Source: Adhaeribacter_A terreus (GTDB lineage Bacteria > Bacteroidota > Bacteroidia > Cytophagales > Hymenobacteraceae). Taken from it: a stretch of 64,000 nucleotides of DNA. Within the stretch, counting starts at the first letter, position 1. The number at the start of each line of letters is the position of its first letter. Shown one piece after another: positions 43,371-50,342 of this stretch. The notes under the pieces are model-generated. The model was not told the origin of the DNA. It did no database searches and was given only the letters and a program-made list of their open reading frames with translations. The stretch spans positions 1 through 64,000 of the forward strand of contig NZ_JBHSKT010000001.1 in NCBI RefSeq assembly GCF_042657365.1. Direction: 5' to 3'. Made by a program: the position numbers and the translations under genes.

Positions 43371-43506
43371 AGATTGTTTTAAACGTTGATTGTTGAGTTA
43401 ATTCTATTTTAGATGTGGTATTCTATCCTCTCAACGCGAAGTTTTGGGGATTTAAATTGCTGTTTTGCTTTGTTAAAGCAGATATTTTAGGTGATATTTG
43501 CTGGAT

Positions 43507-44094
43507 ATGGAGCGAATTAAAAAGATACTCTTTCTGCTAATTACAGTTATCACATTCTTTAAGATCGAAGCTTTTGCGCAGGAAACATCTAATGATTCTG
43601 TAAATTTTAATCAGATTCAGCTGCCAATCGTGAAGGTGGGTTTTTCAGGGCATATAGGTCTAACAGGCAAGTACGATCTTTCTGTCAAACCTATAAAAAA
43701 TATTAATTTGAATCTATATTATGGGAACCGGTCCTTAGATTACCTTCACCTGGCAGCTACAAATGGTGAAACCTGGTATGGATTAGGCGCTGAATATTAC
43801 TTTCACAGGTATAAAAATACCTTCTTTTCCGGCTCTTTGAATATGTTTAACCGGGTTCAAAAAGATGAAATTAGAATTCCAAATAAGCGTTTAATTTTTA
43901 CAACTCCGCTAATTGGCTTAAGCGGCATAAATAAAAAATCCGGAATATATTATCATGTGAAAGCAGGTTGGGGGTATTTTTCCAAATCGCTTGATAAACG
44001 AAGTGAACACAGCTATTTTCAAAATGGATTGTCAATAGATGTTGGTGTTGGTATCGGTTTTGGAATAAAAAAGCATATCAAACCAAATCCTTGA
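43507..44094 (+). CDS. Hypothetical outer-membrane-like protein
   Basis: This 195-residue protein has a signal peptide (MERIKKILFLLITVITFFKIEAFAQ). I take the ATG at 43507 over the TTG at 43498. The rest has alternating strands with Tyr and Gly (LNLYYGNRSLDYLHLAATNGETWYGLGAEYYFHRY, in parts) and ends VDVGVGIGFGIKKH, as in small barrel proteins. I recognise no family. It is clearly more AT-rich than its neighbours, so recent transfer is possible. Confidence 0.7.
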   Translation: MERIKKILFLLITVITFFKIEAFAQETSNDSVNFNQIQLPIVKVGFSGHIGLTGKYDLSVKPIKNINLNLYYGNRSLDYLHLAATNGETWYGLGAEYYFHRYKNTFFSGSLNMFNRVQKDEIRIPNKRLIFTTPLIGLSGINKKSGIYYHVKAGWGYFSKSLDKRSEHSYFQNGLSIDVGVGIGFGIKKHIKPNP

Positions 44095-44106
44095 GGACGC
44101 TAATTT

Positions 44107-44949
44107 TTATTCTGAATCATCTTCTTCAAAATCCTGCTTTATTTCCGGCTCCGGTTTGTTCTGTATTTTCTTCCCCTTCAGGGTATATTTCACCTGAACC
44201 ATAAAATAAGCCGGCCTGATCACCTCAAAAGATCCTTTTGGCGTTGCAACGGCGTTCGCATTGTTCTGCACGTAGCTGAATTTATTTTCGTAACGCACCG
44301 AACCAAATCTCCGCAAAAGTTCCTGGTGAAATAAAACGCTTAGCGCCACATTTTCATGGAAGAAAGGCCGCAATTCCGTTCCGATCTCCGCGCCCAGCAG
44401 CATATTATTTTTGGCCGGGGTAAACGTAGAAGCAATGGAATGATCGGTGCCACCTCCGGAAGTTACGCCGCCGCTAAAAAGCGAGCCACTTTTGTAACTG
44501 TAACCGTAATAGGTCGAGCTGATCCAGTTCCGGCCGAAAGTAAATCCGCTGCTTATTATTAATTGGTGCCGCCGGTCCAGTAACGTATAAGCCAAATGCA
44601 CCGGTGTTTCTATGCCAAAGCCTCTTTGCCGCCATTCCGTTTTAAAAACGCTATTCCCTGAGTAAGAAAAAGTCTGTTCAAACGTAAGCGCTTTGGCCAT
44701 AAATCTGAGTCCGGATTGTAACGAAAACCCGTTTTGAAGCGGTAAAGCAACTTGAAAAGTCGTAGCAAATCCGCGCGCTAATTTTGCATCTATAGCGTTG
44801 ACGCCTATGGGATCCGGGTCGTATTTTACGGAAGCATAATTGAAACTGTAGCCCGCAGCAACTTGCAAAGCCGCTTTCTGAGCTTCAGCTTTTACCGCCA
44901 ACCCAACTAGTAGTAAACTGCAAACAATTACTTTTACTGAAGAAATCAT
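44107..44949 (-). CDS. Outer-membrane beta-barrel protein, paralog 1
   Basis: This 280-residue protein has a signal peptide (MISSVKVIVCSLLLVGLAVKAEAQ). The strands follow the pattern of porin-like (PorT/OMP_b-brl) barrels, with GLRFMAKALTFEQTF and ETPVHLAYTLL. The C-terminus is a charged tail (KPEPEIKQDFEEDDSE). The next gene on the same strand encodes a protein of the same length and strand order, so they are likely duplicates. A dispersed motif copy is at 44645. No function is known. Confidence 0.78.
   Translation of the reverse strand: MISSVKVIVCSLLLVGLAVKAEAQKAALQVAAGYSFNYASVKYDPDPIGVNAIDAKLARGFATTFQVALPLQNGFSLQSGLRFMAKALTFEQTFSYSGNSVFKTEWRQRGFGIETPVHLAYTLLDRRHQLIISSGFTFGRNWISSTYYGYSYKSGSLFSGGVTSGGGTDHSIASTFTPAKNNMLLGAEIGTELRPFFHENVALSVLFHQELLRRFGSVRYENKFSYVQNNANAVATPKGSFEVIRPAYFMVQVKYTLKGKKIQNKPEPEIKQDFEEDDSE
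44645..44674 (+). repeat. 30-bp dispersed motif inside barrel paralog 1
   Basis: AAAACGCTATTCCCTG start, AGAAAAAGTC end. It codes on the minus strand for TFSYSGNSVF without a frame change. Confidence 0.65.
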
Positions 44950-45028
44950 TGCGGATCAGCGTTTCGGTTTTCCAATAACATCAGGATTTTTTTTAAGAAC
45001 AGAACGGCTCCGCTAAAAATTTATTCTA

Positions 45029-45868
45029 TCAGCTTCTTCTCACACTACTTTTCTTCTTTAAAGTCGGCGCAGGCTGTTCTTTCTTATCCCAGAACGGCAA
45101 ACGATAATTCAGCTGGCCCATAATATAGCTGGTACGTTTGGCTTTAAGCGTTCCTTCCGGAAAATCCTGAAAAATTTGGCCGGATGAAGTGATATAAAAA
45201 TTGTTGTGGTAAATTATACTGCCGAAGGTGGGAATAAGATCGAAATGGTAAATGGCGCGCAAACCAAAATTCTTAAAGAAGACCGGGGTTAGTTCAAAGC
45301 CCGCTTCTAAAGCCGGCGTTAAAAACGATCTCCGCGAAAATAATTCGGTATCGAAAACGTGCGCAAAAGTGTATGGTTCCTGAACGCGTACCTTTAAAGT
45401 ATATGAATCGGAAAGCTCGTAAATAGTATTATGGCTCAGGCAAATGCCGCCGGTAAGTTTCAAGGTTCGGCCTAAAACCGGAGAAGGCACATCGTACACT
45501 ACATGCACCGGTAATTCCAGGGAATTCCCCCAGCTCATCCATTTGTCTTCAAACGCGAACTGATTGGCATATTCAAAGCGAAGATTATATACGTACGTTT
45601 TGAACATTGTCCGCAAACCAGCCTGCAGGCGCAGTTTATCGTTTACCGGCATGGAAGCCTGCACACTAAATACCGGATCGCCATTGCCCTTATTCGCCTC
45701 AATTGTACCGGCTGCTCCCCGTTCGAGGGTTTGTTCAAGGGCTACATAATTTTTCATTAAGCCTGCTGAAATACTCACATCTACTTGGTTTACCTGGGCA
45801 AAACCGCTTGTAGCAAATACGCCAATAATTACGGGCAAAAGAAAAATGCCTTTCCGGAAGTCGCTCAT
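45029..45868 (-). CDS. Outer-membrane beta-barrel protein, paralog 2
   Basis: The frame is open from 45940; the Met at 45868 begins a signal peptide (MSDFRKGIFLLPVIIGVFA...FAQ), giving 279 residues. The order of strands matches paralog 1: LQAGLRTMFKTYVYNLRF with LQSGLRFMAKALTFEQTF, then LELPVHVVYDVP with IETPVHLAYTLL. It ends with a basic tail (KKKSSVRRS). The 79-bp gap to paralog 1 suggests one transcript. Confidence 0.78.
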   Translation of the reverse strand: MSDFRKGIFLLPVIIGVFATSGFAQVNQVDVSISAGLMKNYVALEQTLERGAAGTIEANKGNGDPVFSVQASMPVNDKLRLQAGLRTMFKTYVYNLRFEYANQFAFEDKWMSWGNSLELPVHVVYDVPSPVLGRTLKLTGGICLSHNTIYELSDSYTLKVRVQEPYTFAHVFDTELFSRRSFLTPALEAGFELTPVFFKNFGLRAIYHFDLIPTFGSIIYHNNFYITSSGQIFQDFPEGTLKAKRTSYIMGQLNYRLPFWDKKEQPAPTLKKKSSVRRS

Positions 45869-45953
45869 ATGCCGCTTTTTTTGGTGTAGAATTCGTGCCG
45901 CTGAAAGCTTTCCAGCTAACAATGTAAACAGCTTCGGCAACCCGAAGTTTTAA

Positions 45954-45983
45954 AAAACGCTATGCTTTTCAACTAAAAAAGTC
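45954..45983 (+). repeat. 30-bp dispersed motif, copy
   Basis: AAAACGCTATGCTTTT start, TAAAAAAGTC end; one of the copies closest to consensus. Confidence 0.88.
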
Positions 45984-46045
45984 GGGCTTTGAACAAGTTG
46001 TTGACCCCAAAGTTAGAAACACAATTTTTGATCTGTTTCCTGAAA

Positions 46046-46075
46046 AAAACGCTATGTTTTTCGTGTCTGAAACTC
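46046..46075 (+). repeat. 30-bp dispersed motif, copy
   Basis: AAAACGCTATGTTTTT start, CTGAAACTC end. It lies 62 bases after the previous copy. Confidence 0.75.
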
Positions 46076-46121
46076 AGAATAATGCAGGTAAACTTGTCTG
46101 CTTCCGGACAGTTGTTGCCCG

Positions 46122-46152
46122 TTTCCGTACAACAATTCAGATTTTACTTTTG
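46122..46152 (+). promoter_or_regulatory. Promoter of the PDZ-hydrolase gene
   Basis: TTTC, 19 bases, then TACTTTTG. This is one base from the Bacteroidota consensus TTTG-N19-TAnnTTTG. It would give a leader of about 70 bases. Confidence 0.6.
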
Positions 46153-46230
46153 CTAAAATTCTGACTGGAAGTGGTTTGCCTGTTTGGTATTGTATTTGGA
46201 AATGCGGCGGAACCCAAACCAACTTCATTC

Positions 46231-47601
46231 ATGAAAAAACTTCTTTCACTACTTTTTCTCTGCTTTTTAATAGCATTTCAGCTTCAGGCGCAAAAATTAA
46301 AACGCAAAGCTTTTCTGGGTGTCAAACCACAGGAACTCAACGATTCCATTGCCAAAGCAAACAAATTACAAGTTAATTCCGGCCTGCTGGTTTTAGAAGT
46401 TTCCCCGAATTCTACCGCCGAAAGCCTGAAACTGAAACCGCAGGATGTGGTTACTTCCATTAATCAGAAATCAATTTCCAGTATTCCGCAGCTTGTAGAG
46501 TCGTTTCAGAATTTGCGCGAAAATGAGAAAGTTGAAATAACGGTACAGCGTGGCAAGAAAAAACTGAAGCTGAAAGGAAAAACGCTAGGGAAACCATACG
46601 AAAAACCCGATGCCACCACCGATGTAATCTACGACCAGGTGAAATTCGGGAACGGTTACCTGCGCGCCATTATTACCAAACCGAAAGGCGAAGGCAAGTT
46701 TCCGGCTATTTTATTTATTCCCGGCTACAACTGCGGCTCGATAGATAATTATAATGTTGGCGCTTACGGAAAACTGATAAAAGGCTGGAACGAAAAAGGC
46801 TACGCGGTCATGCGCATCGAAAAATCGGGCATGGGCGACAGCGAAAATACCGTACCCTGCGCCGAAGTAGATATGTACACCGAAATTGCCAGCTTCGAAA
46901 CCGGTTACAAGCATTTAAAAACCTACAACTTCGTAGATACCACCAATCTGTTCATGTTCGGACATTCTATGGGAGGCGTAATTGCGCCGGTTATCGCCGA
47001 AAAATATCAGCCCAAAGGCGTAATGGTTTACGGCACGGTTTTCCGCCCGTGGTTCGAATTTATGATTGATCTGATCCGGAAACAGAACATTATGACCGGC
47101 GCCGATTACGTGGAAAATGAAAAACTCACGCGCCAGATGCAAACACTTTTCTACGAATTCTTCGTGCTGAAAAAATCGCCCGCAGAAATTGCGCAAAACC
47201 CGAACTTGACCGCCTTAGCCGCCAAAGAACTCGATTACAAACCGAACAGCAATTTAATGTGGGGCCGCCACTACAAATTCTGGCAGCAACTCGACGAACT
47301 GAACATGGCCCAAAGCTGGCGCAACACCAGGTCCAACGTTTTAGCCATCTGGGGCAGCGCCGACTGGATCTCGTTTGAAGAAGAAGAACACACCATTATT
47401 GCCGATCTGGTAAACAAATACAATCCCGGCAAAGGCACTTACCTGAAATTAGCCAACACCAACCACGGTTTCATCAAAATGCCCGGCATGATAGAAGGCA
47501 TAAAACTCAGCTCACCAACTTACAACGAACAAAACTTTAACTACGATCTGGTTGCGGAAACGGATAAATGGATGAAAAGTAAGTTGAAAGCGAAGATTTG
47601 A
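46231..47601 (+). CDS. Secreted alpha/beta hydrolase with N-terminal PDZ domain
   Basis: The frame is open from 46171 with GTG, but the ATG at 46231 gives a clean signal peptide (MKKLLSLLFLCFLIAFQLQAQ), so the protein has 456 residues. Residues about 25-115 are a PDZ domain (AFLGVKPQ, LLVLEVSPNSTAESLKLKPQDVVTSINQ, KVEITVQRGKK). Residues about 135-456 are an alpha/beta hydrolase with the nucleophile in GHSMGG, a candidate Asp in WGSADWIS and a His in NTNHGFIKM. The substrate is not known. Confidence 0.85.
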   Translation: MKKLLSLLFLCFLIAFQLQAQKLKRKAFLGVKPQELNDSIAKANKLQVNSGLLVLEVSPNSTAESLKLKPQDVVTSINQKSISSIPQLVESFQNLRENEKVEITVQRGKKKLKLKGKTLGKPYEKPDATTDVIYDQVKFGNGYLRAIITKPKGEGKFPAILFIPGYNCGSIDNYNVGAYGKLIKGWNEKGYAVMRIEKSGMGDSENTVPCAEVDMYTEIASFETGYKHLKTYNFVDTTNLFMFGHSMGGVIAPVIAEKYQPKGVMVYGTVFRPWFEFMIDLIRKQNIMTGADYVENEKLTRQMQTLFYEFFVLKKSPAEIAQNPNLTALAAKELDYKPNSNLMWGRHYKFWQQLDELNMAQSWRNTRSNVLAIWGSADWISFEEEEHTIIADLVNKYNPGKGTYLKLANTNHGFIKMPGMIEGIKLSSPTYNEQNFNYDLVAETDKWMKSKLKAKI

Positions 47602-47630
47602 GGATTAGGGAAGGAGTAGTGCGAAGAAAG

Positions 47631-47662
47631 TCCTCCTTCGGAGGGGGTAGGGGAGGATTTTT
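47631..47662 (+). terminator. Terminator of the PDZ-hydrolase gene
   Basis: TCCTCC and GGGAGGA pair around a G-rich loop and T5 follows. Confidence 0.6.
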
Positions 47663-47857
47663 ACATTAGCTGATAGATTCACTTTCATTGTCTAGCAGCA
47701 AAATTTATTGAGGCTACGCCCCACTGAAGTTACAAACTTCAGATCATTTTAGGTCCAAGTTTAAAAACTTGAACCGGCATATTTAAAGTATCGCCGCTAA
47801 CAGGAGTTAGCCTTTCAGAAACAACTTTTTACAACAAAATCCCTACGGTTTTCAAAT

Positions 47858-47892
47858 AAAAAAGCCTTTCAGATTTACTGAAAGGCTTTTTA
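47858..47892 (-). terminator. Terminator of frr
   Basis: AAAAAAGCCTTTCAG and CTGAAAGGCTTTTT pair around ATTTA. The T tracts on both sides allow action for frr (minus) and for the hydrolase (plus). Confidence 0.85.
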
Positions 47893-47934
47893 TATTGCTG
47901 AATTAGCACATCAGCACATCATAAAATTAGCATA

Positions 47935-48498
47935 TTAAATCGTCATGATCTCTGCTTCTTTCTTGCTCATCAACTCGTCAACTTTCACAATAAAAGCATC
48001 GGTCAGTTTCTGAACTTTAGCTTCGGCGTCTTTAATAGCATCTTCGGCAGCACCGTCTTTCAATAACTTTTTCAGCGAATCGTTCACGTCTTTCCGCACG
48101 TTACGGATCCGCACTTTACCAGCTTCGGTTTCGTTTTTAACCTGTTTTACCAAGTCACGACGACGTTGTTCGGTAAGGGCCGGAATATTCAGGCGAACAC
48201 CATCCGCTTCCTGCATAGGGGTTAAACCCAGGTCAGAGTTTTTAATCGCTTTGGTAATTTCGGCCAGCATGTTTTTTTCCCAAGGCTTGATCATCAGGGT
48301 GCGCGCATCTGGCACAGCTACGTTTGCAACCTGCGAAATTGGCGTTGGTGTGCCGTAATAATCTACGCGCAGATCTTCTACCATGGCCGGCGAAGCTTTG
48401 CCCGCACGGATCTTGGTCAGTTCAACACTGGTATGGTTCAACGCCTTTTTCATCGATTCTTCGGCGTCGTCTAAATACATCTTAATTTCTTCGGTCAT
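47935..48498 (-). CDS. frr: Ribosome recycling factor
   Basis: This 187-residue protein splits the post-termination ribosome together with EF-G. It has the usual long-helix segments: ALNHTSVELTKIRAGKASP, VEDLRVDYYGTPTPISQVANV, and the hinge region IKPWEKNMLAEITKAI. It is full length. It lies downstream of pyrH on the same strand, the typical pyrH-frr order, although here the gap is 159 bases and contains a dispersed motif. Confidence 0.97.
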   Translation of the reverse strand: MTEEIKMYLDDAEESMKKALNHTSVELTKIRAGKASPAMVEDLRVDYYGTPTPISQVANVAVPDARTLMIKPWEKNMLAEITKAIKNSDLGLTPMQEADGVRLNIPALTEQRRRDLVKQVKNETEAGKVRIRNVRKDVNDSLKKLLKDGAAEDAIKDAEAKVQKLTDAFIVKVDELMSKKEAEIMTI

Positions 48499-48572
48499 CT
48501 TATTCTATCTTTAAATAGCGTAATAAACTCTGTTTTCTAAATTTAGTTTTCAGCAGGCCTGAAGCCATTTGG

Positions 48573-48602
48573 AAAACGATAGCAAAAATGCACTAAAAAG
48601 TC
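48573..48602 (+). repeat. 30-bp dispersed motif between pyrH and frr
   Basis: AAAACGATAGCAAAAA start, CTAAAAAGTC end; the middle T run is replaced by A. It is opposite to the direction of both genes. Confidence 0.65.
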
Positions 48603-48657
48603 AGGTGCACAAAACAAAAAATCTATTGTCTTGTTCCTGACGTTTTATGTCTGAAAA

Positions 48658-49383
48658 TTAAAGGGCCGGTGTGACTTCCATGCTTACCAGGGTACCAATT
48701 TCGTCGCCGTTCAGTACTTTGCGCAGATTACCTTTTTTGTTCATATCGAACACGATGATCGGCAGATTGTTTTCTTTGCAAAGCGTGAAAGCGGTCATAT
48801 CCATCACATTCAGGTCTTTTTCGAAAACTTCCTGGAACGTAATATTGGTGTAGCGAGTAGCGGAAGGATCTTTTTCCGGATCGGCGGTATAAATACCGTC
48901 TACACGAGTGCCTTTCAAAACTACATCGGCTTCAATTTCAATAGCGCGCAAGCTGGCCGCAGAATCAGTAGTGAAATACGGGCTGCCGATGCCGGCTCCG
49001 AAAATTACCACGCGGTTTTTCTCTAGGTGGCGCATAGCTCTTCTGCGGATGTACGGCTCGCAAACCTGCTGAATGTTAATGCCAGAAAGCAAACGGGTGT
49101 TCACGTTAATTTTCTCCAAAGCGCTTTGCAACGCCATGCTGTTAATTACGGTAGCCAACATACCCATATAGTCGCCTTGAACGCGGTCCAAACCAACTTC
49201 TTCGGCCTGCATACCGCGGTAAATGTTGCCGCCGCCAATTACAATGGCTACCTGCACGCCCATTTCTACCACAGCCTTAATTTCGGCTGCATATTCTACC
49301 AATCGGTTCGGGTCAATGCCGTAATGCTGGTCGCCCATCAGCGATTCGCCGCTTAACTTCAGTAGTATCCGCTTGTATTTCAC
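48658..49383 (-). CDS. pyrH: UMP kinase
   Basis: This 241-residue hexameric enzyme of the amino-acid-kinase family phosphorylates UMP to UDP. It has KRILLKLSGESLMG at the start, the VIGGGNIYRG phosphate-binding loop (about residue 49) and the TRVDGIYTADPEKDPSA segment (about 160-175). It is full length and next to frr. Confidence 0.97.
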   Translation of the reverse strand: MKYKRILLKLSGESLMGDQHYGIDPNRLVEYAAEIKAVVEMGVQVAIVIGGGNIYRGMQAEEVGLDRVQGDYMGMLATVINSMALQSALEKINVNTRLLSGINIQQVCEPYIRRRAMRHLEKNRVVIFGAGIGSPYFTTDSAASLRAIEIEADVVLKGTRVDGIYTADPEKDPSATRYTNITFQEVFEKDLNVMDMTAFTLCKENNLPIIVFDMNKKGNLRKVLNGDEIGTLVSMEVTPAL

Positions 49384-49766
49384 TTGCTTTTAGAATTTTC
49401 GATCGTTCGAATTTTCGATCATCCGACAATCTGGTTATAAATTATTTCTGAAAAGGAAAATTCCTTTAGTTTTTTGTTCTTTTCCGATATTGTTTTTTCA
49501 GGCCTCAGTTCTTACTTTTTTACCCCGAAAACCCTAGCGTTTTTGCGGTTTGAATTGCCATTGGCTTTAGCCGGTGGTCTAGGGTTTTTCGATTTTGGGC
49601 TTCAGCCTAATCTAAATAAAAAGACAGCTCAAAAAGTTCGGCTAAAGCCAGAATGTGCTTTATTGCAATCCCCGGGTTAAAAGCCGGGGCAATTCAGGTT
49701 CTGGATTCCGATTTCAGATTTTCGAAAAATCGAACATATGAATCTCGAACATTCGAACTTACGAAA
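49384..49766. repeat. Intergenic region with nested inverted repeats
   Basis: This 383-bp gap has imperfect outer inverted arms built of TTCGAA/TTCGAT words (about 49391-49422 and 49717-49768). Inside them are an inverted pair GGCTTTAGCCG (49563-49573) and CGGCTAAAGCC (about 49639-49649), a hairpin CCCCGG/CCGGGG (49671-49688), and a minus-strand dispersed motif. I see no gene. It looks like a compound intergenic repeat element. Confidence 0.65.
49514..49543 (-). repeat. 30-bp dispersed motif, copy
   Basis: On the minus strand: AAAACGCTAGGGTTTT start, GTAAAAAAGT end. It lies upstream of pyrH. Confidence 0.82.
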
Positions 49767-50261
49767 TTAAAACTCCAGCAATACCTGGCCTTTTTCCACG
49801 TTATCTTTCACGTTCACTTTAATGGCCTTCACCACGCCGTCGCCCGGAGATTTCAGGATGTTTTCCATTTTCATAGCTTCCAGGATCAGGATTTGATCGC
49901 CTTTTTTCACTTCGTCGCCCGGTTTTACTTTAATATCTAAAACCAGACCTGGCATCGGCGCTTTAATATCGTTCAGTTTGGCAGCCGCGGCATTGCTCAT
50001 ACCCATCTGGTCGAGCAGCATATCGAAGCGGTCTTTCACCGAAACCGTGTGCAGCGTGTCGTTAATTTTTAGCGTAAAGGTTTTGGCTTTGTAATCGGCT
50101 TCCACCAATTCGGCCATGTACGATACGTTGTTTTTAATTATATGAAAGCGGTTGACATCTAACGGAACCAGGTCCCATTCAAAAGGCTGGCCGTTCAGAA
50201 ACAGGTTTCCCTGCTTGTTTTCTACCTGCCAGGAAGCATCGCCGGTTTTTACCTGCAGCAT
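49767..50261 (-). CDS. Biotin carboxyl carrier protein
   Basis: This 164-residue protein ends in a biotinyl domain with the canonical ILEAMKMEN, where Lys 131 would carry biotin. The flanking PMPGLVLDIKVKPGDEV and NVKDNVEKGQVLLEF strands complete the fold. The first 85 residues form a separate domain that resembles the N-terminal part of the small subunits of acyl-CoA carboxylases. It may serve acetyl-CoA or propionyl-CoA carboxylase. No carboxylase subunit lies next to it. Confidence 0.9.
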   Translation of the reverse strand: MLQVKTGDASWQVENKQGNLFLNGQPFEWDLVPLDVNRFHIIKNNVSYMAELVEADYKAKTFTLKINDTLHTVSVKDRFDMLLDQMGMSNAAAAKLNDIKAPMPGLVLDIKVKPGDEVKKGDQILILEAMKMENILKSPGDGVVKAIKVNVKDNVEKGQVLLEF

Positions 50262-50342
50262 ATTTTCGGGGAAGTTTAAAGCTTGAAATTAAGGGATTTT
50301 AAAAGGAATTTCCCAAATTGAGGCAAATTTAAGGATTTCAGT

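Larger units (their letters stand above)
45869..46230. other. Divergent intergenic region with two motif copies and a promoter
   Basis: This 362-bp gap lies between the barrel genes (minus) and the PDZ-hydrolase (plus). It holds motif copies at 45954 and 46046 and a promoter-like pair at 46122-46152. I see no further gene. Confidence 0.7.
47602..47934. other. Intergenic region of short palindromes
   Basis: This 333-bp gap between convergent genes holds a hairpin terminator (47631-47662) and three short palindromes: 47724-47742 around CTGAAGT/ACTTCAG, 47756-47771 CAAGTTT/AAACTTG, and 47796-47811 GCTAAC/GTTAGC. A degenerate copy of the dispersed motif (about 47836-47865) and a second terminator (47858-47892) follow. 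No gene is visible. Confidence 0.7.

Noticed and set aside
46577..46608. AAAAACGCTAGGG...GAAAAACCC in the PDZ-hydrolase gene
   Set aside because: The middle T tract is missing and the residues KGKTLGKPYEKP are plausible linker codons; not counted.
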